Shown here piece by piece: positions 1 to 11,633 of a stretch of DNA of 64,000 bases. The DNA is from Epiperipatus broadwayi. Taxonomy: Eukaryota > Onychophora > Udeonychophora > Euonychophora > Peripatidae. A program made the translations under genes and the position numbers. Positions within the stretch are counted from its first letter, which is position 1, and every line of letters starts with the position of its first letter. The stretch spans positions 5,146,001-5,210,000 of the forward strand of contig JAQFVV010012395.1 in assembly GCA_028023455.1 (NCBI GenBank). The letters run 5' to 3'. The notes under the pieces were generated by a model. That model searched no databases. It was given only the letters and a program-made list of their open reading frames with translations, and was not told the DNA's origin.

Positions 1-1279
1 CGGAGCAAATAATTTATGATTAGCTAATTATAAAAATGGTAAACGTATAATATTTTCTTTCGACTCAATGATTAATAGAACTTATAAATTTAGTTCTAAT
101 GGGCGAGAATAACTCTTTAAAATTTATATTATATTATTTGCGTGAGGCAAATAGAACCAAGGAGCTCATCGAGTCGAAAAATTATTGGCATATAATTTTA
201 ACTACGACATTAATAAAGCACACAAATATATATATATTAAATGAACCGCCAAGTAAAAAAAGAAAAAGTTTAAAGACTAGAGATTTAAAGAATTACGAGA
301 TAAATTTACAGTAGCATGAATAAAAGGTGTTACAAAGATTTACATTAAAGAATAAAAGAGCTCTTAAAAAGAAGGAGTATAAAATAAAGTTCGAACTGGC
401 CAGAAAGTTTAACGTTCATATTACCATTCCGTGCTTGTCCTTAAGTTATTCCTCCAAGTTGTTGAAACGTAGGCATCATTGGTTAACTACTGGAGTAGTA
501 TTTTAGTAGCTTTCATTATTTTAGCAGAATAATCGATCCGGAAAACGGTTCAGCAGCTCCAGTGAAGATTCCTCGGGACTTTAGGAACCGTAGCCAGATC
601 CCTGATGTTCTAGCCCTCTATCATGATGAAATACAATTTTTATACACACAGAGTTCACTGCACTACTCTACAACCAAAACTAGTCTTTTTCTTTTCTTTT
701 CAGGGCTATATATCTCTGTTCACTCATGCCTCCGGCTAGCGCTCATTTTATTATCAATCTCGGTTTTTTTTTTTTATAATTAGTTGTTTTCAGAAACATT
801 CCTTCGATAAGGCTTTCAAACTAATTTTTGAATTCCTTTCCTAATTAGAAAATGAATTCTTAAAGTCTGAAATGATTTTAATTAAAAATTGAATTCTTAT
901 CTTTTTTTAATTAATAAAACTTTACTGTTGTTTTTGAGAATTTGAAAGCCTTTGGAAGGAATGTAGCTTTTAATCGCAAAACTTTACAAATTATTTAAAA
1001 GTAAAAAAAACAAGTATTCCCGACGCAATGAAACTTTCGAACAATTATATACATTTAATATTTACAAATATATATACGCACAATCCACGCAATTTAATAT
1101 ATATAAATTCATGAATATTTTATCATGAATTTATTTAGAGAATCGATCCAATTTAAACTAAACTAATTAATTTTACTACGTATTTGAAACAAGTTATTCC
1201 TTATGGAAATTAGCATGGATTGAACGTATAAAGCCCCATTGCATCGGAAATTTAAGGTTAGTATTAGGGTAAATAACAT
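1..1279. other. AT-rich sequence, no gene seen
   Basis: Only short chance open frames with low-complexity, AT-driven composition. No domain, splice pattern or repeat was recognised on either strand. Confidence 0.5.
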
Positions 1280-1370
1280 GAAGCTAGGATCGAACTCAGA
1301 TCCGACTGCTTCAATATGTCGAATGGTAAAACTTTGCTATCATGGCCGCTTGAATGGCATCATCCATTTA
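1280..1370 (-). repeat. tRNA-like SINE fragment
   Basis: Read on the minus strand this stretch has a pol III B-box-like motif (GAGTTCGATCC, at 1,287-1,297) about 55 bases downstream of a degenerate A-box-like segment. This is the arrangement of a tRNA-derived SINE or tRNA pseudogene. No poly-A tail or target-site duplication was resolved, so the ends are approximate. A chance B-box match in AT-rich DNA is the main alternative. Confidence 0.35.
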
Positions 1371-2311
1371 TATACAAAAGTACGCTATAATTAGACAGGT
1401 TTGATAAAATTATAGCGTAGAAATCCTCATAATTATTCAGAAAATGTTTTATTAATTTATCAGTCAATTCTTAATTATATTCGCTATTATATTCGTATGT
1501 GGATGGATAATTTAAACCTTGGAATGATGGTATAATGATTCATATATATCTTTAAGTTTAAATAAAAAGATATAATGTAAAATGTTTTCTTTAAAATATA
1601 TTTAACGGTTTTCTGATTTAATGTTTTATAGATATAGCTGAAACTAAAGTATTTTCTTTAAATTTGCTTTTTTTTAAACAAATAATATTGGGAAGGAAAA
1701 TATGTTAAAAGTTATTTATTTCAGTAAAATAAAAATCATCCGTTTATAATTAAAAATGAGAATTTTGTGTAAACAAGAAATCAATTAGGGCCGCACTCGG
1801 GGTAAAAGTAAAATCTAGTTTACTGATTGATTTTGTTTCAACAAAAGACTTTATCATTAAATCAGAATACCGTTACTTCTGCTAAGCTTTAACATTTTAT
1901 AACACCTAAAAAGGAATTCAATTAATGAAATCTGAATCAAAATTATATGATTTATATATTTTAATAATTTTAAGTAAATTAAAAATAACACCTCGGAGAC
2001 TTTATCAGTAGTAGAAATTAGATTATATGATTTTGTTTAATTAAAAGTCAATTGGCCCTGAGGCAAATGAAATTCCAAAAAGGTGTTAAGGCTTGGTGGA
2101 AATATATAAATAGGCCAGATTTTAAGCGGGAAGATATACTCCATCTTGCTTTTGAAGAGCTGTAACTACGAAAAGCTAAAAATTTGTTAATTTAACTATG
2201 GCCTGCTAGTCAGGCAAGAATTTGCTGCAATTCCCGTGATGGAACGCCGGAGTTCGATCTATCCTAGGCCGAAACAACAACCAATGTTGCCTTAACAACC
2301 TTACAATAAAT
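1371..2311. other. AT-rich spacer
   Basis: No coding signal was recognised. A single B-box-like GAGTTCGAT motif near 2,263 hints at another tRNA-derived fragment but lacks a matching A box. Confidence 0.4.
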
Positions 2312-2492
2312 AGAAGATGCTGTAAGCCGCTAAAAAGGACTTGCCTGCATTCCAATTTCAATCCAGCTAAAGGAACACCATTTTAAAATCGTCTCCCAAC
2401 TAAACAGAACATGCCATAAGCCGCCAAAGAACTCACTTTCATTCCAACTCGAGTATCTCCAGTCCAGCTGTAGGAGAACTGTTTTAATGTGA
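2312..2492. repeat. Diverged tandem duplication, unit about 90 bp
   Basis: Two consecutive units (about 2,313-2,395 and 2,404-2,492) share an ordered set of words: AGAAGATGC/AGAACATGC, TAAGCCGCTAAA/TAAGCCGCCAAA, GCATTCCAA/TCATTCCAA, TCCAGCT and AGGAGAACTGTTTTAA/AGGAACACCATTTTAA. An old local duplication is the simplest reading. The open frame across it on the minus strand has no recognisable product. Confidence 0.6.
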
Positions 2493-4129
2493 TTAAAATC
2501 ACAGAGCTCTGTGTACACTCCAAAATGATCATTATTTCTTTAAAATACAGGTTAGCTAACTATATTATTGTAAACTCTTTCTAAATTGTTTTCTAAATAA
2601 TATCTGAATTCTATAAAATGTAATACTTTTGCTAATTTTTCTTCAACGTTTTGCTATGTAATTTAATCACTGCAGTTATATTTACCTTTCTTTTGCTTAT
2701 TTTAATTATTATTAATTATGCCTATGTTTTGAAACGGCGTGCATTTATTTACAGAATATGTTTTTTTAAAGATATAATTTAAAATCTTCATATTATTATT
2801 TATTATAGCGTCATTTAGCGCTCCGTTTCGAAAACCTAATTTATAAATAATGGCGACTTTCTGTGCTTATTTTGTCATTTGTAAATTAATTAATATAAAT
2901 ATAAAATGTGGCTTATAAATCCAAATTGGCAACCGTTAATTATTATATTACTAAAAATTAAACTAGCCTGGAGTGTGATCATAAGTATATTTTTCTTATT
3001 AAAGTATTCGTAAGTTCCTTAAATATACATTTGCCCCCTTAAGATTTTATTAATTATAGATAACTAAAAAGATTGAACGGGATAAAGTAAAGGTTGTCTA
3101 TATATATTCCCATCAATAGCATATCTATTTCTCATGCTACAGAAGAGTTGGCTCTTTTGATCTGATAAACTAGTGTTTCTTTAATGTATAATATTTAATT
3201 TATAATATACTTCGGCTTGGCGGATGGGAAATTTATTAATATTTTATCGTTGTGCTGTTTTTTTATATATATATAAGATGGAGCCACGGTGAGTCCAACC
3301 CATCTTCCTCTCTTATGGTAGTGCAGTAGCTAAGACTGAGCTAAGGGCCAGATTAGCACGTAAGTCCCCCGCCTCTTACAAACCAAATAAAGGTTCCCTT
3401 TTAGCACGACTGGTTATTGGGTAAACCGGTGTTGGTCACAAAACCCTAAAACTATTCTTCCATCCACAGAGAAACTTTATTATTATATTTTACTTGTGCC
3501 TAGCATATTGGTAAAACCTCTATAGCCAACTCTACCTCCATAATATGCAATCTTCGGCATTGAACCGAAGCATTCTTGAAAACCCATTCGATCTAAAGCT
3601 ATCTGAGATGCTTTATATGCCCATATTTAATATAAAAATTTATTATAATCACATGTATTATTATGTTTCACTCCAGACTTGTTTGATTTCATGTATAATA
3701 GCCACTCGAACTGATGATGAAAGGGCATAACTAATAAGTGGAACGTAGTGATTTGTTATATAGCATGATATTTGGCTCCATTAAATAATAGCAACAAACC
3801 TATTCGCCAACATAGCAATTATTGTTTAAATGGCCTAGAGTAATATTACTTAATAAATAAAATGCCTGCGTGCATTTGCCAACACTAAATAATGTTATAT
3901 CAAAATACATCTGAAATTGTCAATAAATATATTTTATAATTCATCATATATCAGTTTCTGTCTCATTATTTAATCAATCCAATTCACTAATTGACCATAA
4001 CTATTCATTAGTAAAGCCCCTTTTAATTAATATATTAGATTTTATCTTTGGAATGTCTCTAGTATTAAGTTGTTTGTATATATGTTTAAGTCCATGAGTC
4101 TTATTGTTTTCTCCGATTTGCTAGTGGGC
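2493..4129. other. AT-rich spacer
   Basis: No gene was recognised. A slightly GC-richer island at about 3,280-3,470 has no clear open frame, splice signal or repeat partner elsewhere in the window. Confidence 0.4.
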
Positions 4130-4320
4130 CGGATTAAGAATTAAATCTCGTGTGCCATCATTGTTATGTTGTCCATTAGGTGTTTGATCTGGGGCTTGTG
4201 GGTTCGAATCCAGGCTGGTCCCTGACCTAAATCTCGGACTTCAATGGGTTTGAAGTACAGTTTGTGAGTTCCAGCTCATGTTAGATGAATAAACATGTTT
4301 TGACTGGTACACTATACTTA
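4130..4320 (+). repeat. tRNA-like SINE candidate
   Basis: It contains a strong B-box (GGGTTCGAATCC, about 4,200-4,211) preceded by tRNA-like sequence and followed by about 100 bp of non-tRNA body, the layout of a tRNA-derived SINE on the plus strand. The A box is degenerate and no target-site duplication was found. The body has no second copy in this window. Confidence 0.45.
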
Positions 4321-4849
4321 GCGCTTTCGAAGGAACGATGCCTTCATTTTCAAAGCTGTAGATAGCTCTAATACCGATGTTCATTTATTTATTTATTTAT
4401 TTAATTCAACAGATGCAAAATTATTCAAATCAGGTCTGCCATTTCTTTGAGATTGCATAAAACGTGTCTCTTTTATTTAACGAGTCCGCGTCTAAATTAA
4501 TTTACAGTACATTTAACCTATTAATGGTATGTATTATTTATCTCTTATTAAGTATCATGCAATTGCAGTAGACAAAAGTTAAGACTATTACTACTCATAA
4601 TTAATTTTATATTTATTGTCAATAAATGAAAGCAAAAATAGCCATTGATTCATTAACTGTTATTTATTATTTATGCTGTTACCACCTAGGTAAATATGTA
4701 TATTTTTTTAATATCAGTTGCTTTTATTGCCGACTGATCAACATATGTTTGTCAAGACTATTTACAATTTTATTTTCAGTCTTATAAACTATGTATCAAT
4801 TTATCACTTTATATATTATCATTATTTTCAATTATTATTGACCATCTGC
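4321..4849. repeat. AT-rich spacer with (TTTA)n run
   Basis: A (TTTA)5-type microsatellite lies at 4,383-4,403; the rest is unremarkable AT-rich sequence. Confidence 0.6.
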
Positions 4850-7085
4850 AGAAAGTTCTTCAAAGTTTAATCTAGTTTCTTTGACGCATAGTTTCTTTTC
4901 TCCACATTTCAATAAACTACAATTTTACTTCATCCATCTTCTACATATTCATTTTCTAACTATATTATAAATCTCTTAAAATCGAATTCAAAACTTTAGT
5001 TGTTTTCTAATGTTATCACAAAAAATATTCAGTCCAATTCCATTTCCCCTTTTTCATCCTTTCAATATACACCAATGATATATGTTCGTTATCTCAACCA
5101 TGTATGCCCATTTGATTCCTATACAAATTTCCATACTTTGTTGTTTCATCTAAAGTCTTTATAGTGCTCTTCTATGAACTGTCCATGTTTCATATTTATA
5201 TGTAGGTAATAGTAAAAACATATTTATAAATAATTTCTTCCAAATACATAGGTATATTTCCTTTAACACTATTATTTATTGAAAATATTCTATCCAAATT
5301 TAATTCTATGACTAATTTCATCCATTATGTTTACAATGGTATTTCTAATAATCCCCCCCCCCCCAAATCAGTAAACATTGCTTTAGTTTTTTTTAACACT
5401 TTCCTAAAGCTTTGAAGCATTACTTGCAAAAACAACCATATCATCTGCAACATCTAAAAGAATTCAGTAATCACGATTTATTTTTATCCTGTTAGCATCC
5501 CATTAACTGAGATTTAAAGTTTATATCTGTGCTAGAGATAATCTCTAGTTTCGAAAATGATTAGTAATAATCATTATTGTATTTATCTGAAATGGATGGC
5601 GTCAAAGTTATGAGTGGAGGAAGTTTGACAATGGTAAATGAAAATGTAACAACAAAATTGATGTTAAAAATTTTGGAGATACAGAATTACCTTATCAATA
5701 TTAATTACTGCCTTTGCATTGTGATAAATATTCTTCAAAATTTGAAAATTATCTAGTCTGTGATTTGATGTTCCGAAGTTAAAAATATCTAAAAAAAAAA
5801 AAATGCAGAGAGATAATAAACTTTTAACTCCAGCTTGTTTTTCTTTTGATAGATTTAAATCCAAAGTCTCAGACCATCATGAGTTTCTGTGTAGAATTGT
5901 TAGAGATCTGTAATTTCTAATATATTTTTTTATCTTTTTTAAATACCAATATCATTATTATAAATCTTCCAATCATCAGATACATTTTTATCATTTAGAT
6001 ATTTGCTAACCAGTTTTGTCAACAATTTTACCATTTCATCCCCTGCTTCTTTCAAGATAACAATAATAATTCTATCATTTCCTGGAAATTTTCCTTTCTT
6101 CTTAAATTTAACTTCTATTCCTCATATTGACAATTTAAAAAAGATATAACTAAGTCTTTATTATTATAAACTTTTTGAAGAATTTTCCCACACATTTTAT
6201 ATCATTTCTCTTTATTATTACTGAAGCAATTCACTTCTAATACAAAGATGAAATGTTATACTTTTATCCTTTTCTATAGTTTTTCGTATCAATTCACAGA
6301 TATACATACTTCCCTTACAGTATTATAAATTCTTTTGAATATTATCATATTCCTTTTTCCATCATACAATGTCTTGTCTCAGCTGAAAATTTACTGGTGA
6401 ATTGCTTTTAACTACTGATTATCCTAAGACTGTCTTTACTACAGCTTCAGTTTACTTATAAGCTCCATAACCTTTTACAATTTGCAAGTTATAGCTTAAA
6501 TTCACTGGATATCAATTGTTAATACTGTATATCTAATTGGTTTAGTATCTAGTTTTGCAGATCTCATTAATTGATGATCGCTTCCTATGTTTAATCTACT
6601 AAGTATATTACAATCTTGAAAAATATATTCCCAATTAAGAAATAGTAAAAATTTTCTTCCTTTTGCAAATTTCATAAGTCTATGTCTCTTTTCATTTCAG
6701 TCTATTTTACACTCCAAATATAAATATATTAATTTTATTTTTGATCATTTCCCAATTGCAGTATTAAAATATCCTAAAATAATTTTAAATGTTGTTTGAT
6801 GTGATATAAAGCATTCTGCCCATCTACATAAAAATTTCTCTAAATCAAAATGAGAATGTGTTAGATGTAAATCTGAATATGTTTAGTATCTTGTACTTTA
6901 TCTGATATACTACTAATCTTCTTCAATATTTTTCCTCTAGTTTTTATTCGTAATGAGTCTTTCTCCAATTGTGCTTAAATATTTGCATCTTTATAGAAAA
7001 ATGAATGTCCATTTTTTAAATTAATCAGGTCTTTACTTTTTTCTTCTTGCTTCACAAAGCCTTAACAATCTCCCTTTTAATAATA
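4850..7085 (-). pseudogene. Decayed RTE-clade LINE
   Basis: This region aligns collinearly, on the minus strand, with the better-preserved RTE element at 23.4-26.2 kb. Shared landmarks are the C-terminal domain (about 5,120-5,200 versus 23,740-23,815), the segment before the RT catalytic box (about 5,405-5,460 versus 24,120-24,180), the RT segment around 5,660-5,770 (versus 24,240-24,390), and the endonuclease N-terminus (about 6,880-7,070 versus 25,880-26,070). Many stops, frameshifts and deletions leave no long open frame, so it is an old, inactive copy of the same or a sister family. The call rests on nucleotide similarity by eye; ends are approximate. Confidence 0.75.
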
Positions 7086-7561
7086 AACAATTCTTACAAT
7101 TAGTCATTCATTTTATATTTATATGATGAACTATTTTTATAATTTAAGTTCAGTGTTTAATGTGGACTTTATTTAAACAGAGATAATGAAGGTATGTAAA
7201 TGTGTATTACAAATGAGCATAAAATTAAAAGATAGAATCCATTACTACTACTGAAAGTGTAATGCAAATTAATGACCACAATAGTTTGACAAAAAGATAA
7301 GCAGCATTAGAGTGCACTTACCAATTTTGCAGACTTTAAATTTTTATATTTTCAAATCATTAAATTGAAAGTTTCAATATAAGGGTTTTCCAGACTCAAG
7401 AGCAGAAAGATAGTGCATTATTACTGTTAACATAGATGTTAATTGTATGTCAAGAGACTTTGTTTAGAATATATTAAAATGAATATCTACTATTTACATT
7501 TAATATTTACTTAAATTTCCGCAGTATATTAGTGCTTTAGATATAAGAAAAGTTAATAATG

Positions 7562-7693
7562 AAAGAAGTAAATATACACATAGTCAAGCATTGGTGGCCT
7601 AGCAGTTAGCATAGCTGCCTTCCAAGTAGCTGGCCCGGGTTCGCTTCCCAGTCAACACATTTGACATATGAAAAAAAAAAAAAGAAGTAAATA
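7562..7693 (+). mobile_element. tRNA-Gly(TCC) retropseudogene with poly-A and TSD
   Basis: Positions 7,588-7,659 form a tRNA-like cloverleaf. The anticodon arm is GCTGC-CTTCCAA-GTAGC, giving anticodon TCC (glycine). The B box GGGTTCGCTTCCC lies at 7,637-7,649, and the whole closely resembles animal tRNA-Gly(TCC). It is followed by a short tail and (A)13, and the insertion is flanked by a 13-bp direct repeat AAAGAAGTAAATA at 7,562-7,574 and 7,681-7,693. Poly-A plus a TSD indicates LINE-style target-primed reverse transcription of a tRNA-Gly transcript with a short 5' leader. Mismatches in the D arm and acceptor stem make a functional tRNA gene unlikely. It could be a minimal SINE family rather than a one-off. 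Confidence 0.85.
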
Positions 7694-7783
7694 CACTGCT
7701 AAATGATCTTTAATAAAATGGAACCCAGGAATCAGATCTTACATCAATAATTTTTGAGTTTGAAATATAAATTTTCTGGAATT

Positions 7784-7836
7784 AGAAGATAGTATTTGAT
7801 TTGAAAAAGAAGCATTTAAATCAAATACTATCTTCT
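7784..7836. repeat. Perfect 19-bp inverted repeat (hairpin)
   Basis: AGAAGATAGTATTTGATTT at 7,784-7,802 is exactly complementary to 7,818-7,836, with a 15-nt loop. No surrounding element was identified. Confidence 0.8.
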
Positions 7837-8606
7837 TTGAAATGATCTACAGTGTTTGCAACATTTTTATTATTAATTACTTTTTTAAAAAACCATGGAT
7901 ACTCTGGGACTAATTTGTATTATCCAAATTAATATTACTTTGAAAATTGTACCTTAAATTCATAAATTTATGTTCAGCCATTTCTAAAACCATTATTTTT
8001 TTTATAATTCCTATTTCAAGATATAATGAATACCCCCATATATGTATCATCTAATTATATGATTTTACAAACCAACCTAGATACGAATTAGTTCATATAA
8101 TCAACAGACCATTAACTGTTGAACCCCCTTTTTATCTAATTCATTTTCTTTGTCTAACCACATTCCTTTCTCATGTTAAATGATTGTTATTGGACTGTTT
8201 GATTATCTTGATTCAAAAGATAATTAAAAAAGTAGTTAACCATCATTAAAGACAATCATAACAACCACTTTCTTTCGCCTTACTACCCATTAACCTAATT
8301 TCTGCTGACATAATTCTCAAAGATGTAGCCCACACTTACAAACATACCCAGAATAAGATTTTTTTATCTAGTTCTCTATGATGGTTTATGAGATAAATAA
8401 TAATATACAACAAGCATGTCAAACTCTTAAACTACCAAGGAAGACAGTATTATAAATCAAACCATGGACTACATTACATAAAAAAAAAAACCTCAAAATT
8501 ACAGAGAAAGCAGATTTTTCATTATTAACATTGCAATTGCACATATAAAATAACATACATATAAAGTACAATCATGTTACAAAAATTCAAAGTATATATA
8601 TATTTG
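7837..8606. other. AT-rich spacer
   Basis: No gene or recognisable repeat was seen. Confidence 0.4.
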
Positions 8607-8781
8607 TATTTTTATATTGGACTATTTGAGTATTGAATGTCTTTAGAAAAATTTAAATTTATTTAAATAATCCAAATACATTCAACTATTGGTAATAGCA
8701 CATCAAACAGGTTAGTATATGCACAACGTTTCGTGAGATATTATTCTCCCCTCTTCTTCAGGTGTTGCTTGCCTGACCAGT

Positions 8782-8870
8782 GACAGTATTAGTGGAATTC
8801 GAACCTGGACCCTTAGATTCTTGAGTATTGTATTTTAAAGAAACTCTCTAATCAACTGAGCTATCCTGCC
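8782..8870 (-). other. tRNA-like module in PLE 3' UTR (left copy)
   Basis: On the minus strand, 89 nt look like a tRNA gene. The acceptor strands GGCAGGA and TACTGTC pair 6 of 7 including a G-T; there is an A box TAGCTCAGTTGATTAGAG (8,845-8,862) and a B box GGTTCGAATTC (8,795-8,805), with about 20 extra bases in the anticodon/variable region. It sits between the GIY-YIG coding remnant and the PLE 3' signature. The same module is present in the right copy (11,634-11,724), so it belongs to the element and is not a chance insertion. Function (pol III promoter, RNA 3'-end structure or captured SINE) is not known. Confidence 0.75.
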
Positions 8871-9188
8871 AAAGGCAACAGTCAATAGAAATTTCATATA
8901 CTTAAACTATGAGGTTCCTCCTGATTTCTCCACTTTTTCCTAAGAGCAAAGTTGATTAATGGCTTCCATACATTATGTATAGTCACACTAAGTTGGCTTA
9001 TAGGATTTTTTGCCATTGTCATGTGAGCAGCGTCTTTAAATTTTCTTCTTTTACTTTTTCTTCTCTATTCAATATTTTTTGCATTTTCCCAATTGAACAT
9101 ATGTTCATTGGCACATACATGGTCTGCTACCTTAGATACATCTGTTTTCTTTATTCTAATCATCAGTTTGTGTTCTTGCAAGCACTTT

Positions 9189-9542
9189 TCAATGGAACAA
9201 CTGGTCTCTACATTCACATGATATTTCACAGATGCAGTTTTTTCTTTTCAGCATTTCAAGTTTAGGATTTGTAGATGTTAGAATTTCTCGTTGTGTGGTA
9301 TGGCTATGGAAAGCTGTTACACTAATTGCAATTTTCCTTAATTTGTCTGCTATTTTTGAAATGTATGGGTACACTACCCTACCAATAATTGTTTTTTCTT
9401 TTGATGGTTCTTTTTGTTGTCTATTTAACGTTTTCTTAATGACAGCTGATAGATAACCATTTTTCATAAGACTTTGTTCTATATAGATCCTTTCTTTTTC
9501 AAAACACTGGTTTCTGAACAAGCTTCTTTTGCTCTGTTCCAT
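9189..9542 (-). CDS. PLE RT thumb-linker to GIY-YIG endonuclease fragment
   Basis: This 117-codon piece covers the linker downstream of the RT. It includes a YPYISKIADKLRK segment (aligning with YPYIPKIADKLRK in the right copy at about 11,160-11,195), a basic MLKRKNCICEI stretch and CECRDQLFH, where GIY-YIG sequence should begin (the right copy has CGRTYIDETNHP). The GIY-YIG remainder continues in other frames down to about 8,980. In PLEs this endonuclease nicks the target for primed reverse transcription. The copy is frame-disrupted and cannot make a full endonuclease. Confidence 0.75.
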   Translation of the reverse strand: MEQSKRSLFRNQCFEKERIYIEQSLMKNGYLSAVIKKTLNRQQKEPSKEKTIIGRVVYPYISKIADKLRKIAISVTAFHSHTTQREILTSTNPKLEMLKRKNCICEISCECRDQLFH

Positions 9543-9694
9543 AATGATAGTATAACTCCATGTTTTGTGTTTCTGGTGTGACTGGATGTATAGGCTAGGT
9601 ATTTTCCAGTATGTGTGGGTTTTCGGTGAGCTTTAGTTTTGACTTTGCAAGTCTTGTCACAAGATCATCATGCCAATTTTTGTTCTTGTTCTGA

Positions 9695-10078
9695 TTATAT
9701 TGTGAATTTAATTGAAAAGGTTAGGTTGTTGATGTGCTTCCAGAAAGTTTGTAGAAATGCTTTACCATGTGGCCATACAATAAATGTATCATCCACATAG
9801 CAAAGCCAAACTTTAGGTGGATATGGAGTAGTTTTTATGGCTGTGGTTTCAAGTTCTTCCATGTAAATATTACTAATCAGGGGTGACAATGGTGAGCCCA
9901 CTGCCATTCCTTGATTTTGTTGGAAGGATTCTGTGTTATATTGAAAGTAGGATGTTTTTATGCAGAATGTTAATAGTTCCATTATATTATCAATTTGTAA
10001 ACAATTATCACCATTTAATCTTGTCTTTATAATAGACAATGTTTCATGGTACATTCGTGAATAAACTTTCCACATCAA
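9695..10078 (-). CDS. PLE reverse transcriptase fragment (palm domain)
   Basis: The 127-codon open piece of PLE RT contains GMAVGSPLSP at residues 57-66 and the catalytic YVDDTFIVW at 94-102. The GSPLSP...SNIYMEELE spacing is typical of Penelope-like RTs. Motif A (FDVESLFTNVP) lies just upstream but in another frame, so the enzyme is broken by a frameshift at about 10,060. The frame ends at SIKFTI, after which the RT thumb is disrupted. RT of this class copies the element RNA at the target site. The apparent Met start is an artefact of the frameshift. Confidence 0.85.
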   Translation of the reverse strand: MMWKVYSRMYHETLSIIKTRLNGDNCLQIDNIMELLTFCIKTSYFQYNTESFQQNQGMAVGSPLSPLISNIYMEELETTAIKTTPYPPKVWLCYVDDTFIVWPHGKAFLQTFWKHINNLTFSIKFTI

Positions 10079-10768
10079 AGCTTACCAGTAAGTCAGTTCT
10101 TTCAAGTTTCATGTTCTTGATTAATTCTACAAAGTGTCTAGAATCCCTGACAAAGGACTGGATCTTGTATGCCAAAGGACTTAGAACTATGAGAAGAAGT
10201 CTTGACAAATTTTGGCAAGATGACTTTCCAGAACTAACAATAGGTCTAATGGAACATGATTCTTATGCATTTTAGGTAGACTATAAAGATGAGGAATTTT
10301 GCTAAAATATGGTGTTATTTTACTTTTTTCTGAATCAGTGAAGTACCTGCAATGCTTTCTGAGTAATGCTTGTAACTTTGTTTCGTAATCGAACTTTTTG
10401 CTACTTTTCTTGTAGAATTAATCAAGAACAAAAAACTTGAAAGAACTGATTTACTGGTAAGCTTTAGTGTGAAAGTTTATTCACGAATGTACCATGTGAA
10501 AAGGCATTGGCTATTATAAAAAAAAAGATTAAATGGTGATAATAGTTTACAAACCAGAATAGCTCTTCCCATTGATGGTATAATGAAACTATTAGCATTC
10601 TGCATAAAAATAACCTACTTTCAATATAACACAGAATCCTTCCAACAAAATTGAAGAATGGCTATCGGCTCACCATAGCCACCACTGATTAGCAATATTT
10701 ACATAGAAGAACTTGAAACCACAGCCATAAAAACTTCTCCATATCCACCTAAAGTTCGGCTTCGCTAT

Positions 10769-11116
10769 GTGTATGATACATTTGTTATAGGGCCACATAG
10801 TAAAGCACTGCTACAAACTTTCTGGAAAGATATCAACAACATATTCCCTTCAATTAAATTCATAATAGAATCAGAACAAGAACAAACATTGACATTCTTA
10901 GATGTTCTTGTGACAAGACTCCCATATGGCAAAATCAAAACTACAGTTTACCACAAACCCACCCATACAGGAAAATACCTAGCCTATACATCCAATCACA
11001 CCAGAAACACAAAACATGGAGTTATACTATCACTATGGAACAGAGCTAAAGAAGTTTGTTCAAAAACCAGTGATTTGAAAAAAGAAAAGATCTATATAAA
11101 CAACTCCTATAGATAA
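10769..11116 (+). CDS. PLE RT C-terminal fragment (catalytic Asp lost)
   Basis: The 115-codon open piece begins inside the catalytic box: upstream codons read RLRYV, and the frame opens at MYDTFVIGPHS, so the expected YVDD is YVYD. The thumb follows (ALLQTFWKDINNIFPSIKF, then TFLDVLVTR), then HKPTHTGKYLAYTSNHT, all typical of PLE RT thumb sequence and more complete here than in the left copy. Residues 30-115 show what the left copy has lost. It is non-functional because of the catalytic substitution and upstream stops. Confidence 0.8.
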   Translation: MYDTFVIGPHSKALLQTFWKDINNIFPSIKFIIESEQEQTLTFLDVLVTRLPYGKIKTTVYHKPTHTGKYLAYTSNHTRNTKHGVILSLWNRAKEVCSKTSDLKKEKIYINNSYR

Positions 11117-11633
11117 AAAAAAATCATCAAAAAAAAAAACGATCATTGATACAGTAGTGTATCCATACATTCCAAAAATAGCAGACAAATTAAGGAAATT
11201 CTGCAAACAGTATAACATCAGAACAGTTCTCCAGAACCATACCACACTACAAGGAATTCTAACATCTACAAAGCCTAAACTTAAAATGCTGAAAAGAAAA
11301 AAACTGCATTTATGAAATACCATTTGAATGTGGAAGAACATACATTGATGAGACCAATCATCCTATTGAAAAGCACTTGCAGGAACATAAACTGATGATT
11401 AGCAGGTGTCTTAGGTAGCAGACCATGTATGTGCCAATGAACATATGTTCAATTGGGAAAATACAAAAATATTGGAGAAGAAAAGACACAAAGAAAATTT
11501 AAAGAAGCTGCTCACATGACAATAGCAAACAATCCCATAAGCGAGCCTAGTGTGACTGTACATATAAAAAAGTGGAGAAATCAGGAGGAACCCCATAGAT
11601 AAGTATATGAAACTTCTACTGATTGTTGCTTTT

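Larger units (their letters stand above)
8607..10408 (-). mobile_element. Penelope-like element (PLE), left copy
   Basis: This is a 5'-truncated PLE retrotransposon read right to left. In order: finger region ending LYSLPKMHK (about 10,260-10,300); RT motif A FDVESLFTNVP (about 10,050-10,080); GMAVGSPLSP and YVDD in the 9,695-10,078 frame; a basic linker; and the start of a GIY-YIG endonuclease (9,189-9,542). Next come the C-terminal GIY-YIG segment (about 8,980-9,190), a tRNA-like module (8,782-8,870) and the characteristic 3'-UTR signature with CTGAAGAAG and CGAAACG (about 8,728-8,765). Frameshifts (for example after motif A) make it non-coding as a whole. It lies head-to-head with a sister copy at 10,411-11,899. 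Confidence 0.9.

Noticed and set aside
99-783. Small plus-strand ORFs at the window start
   Set aside because: Short, low-complexity, no splice support or family resemblance.
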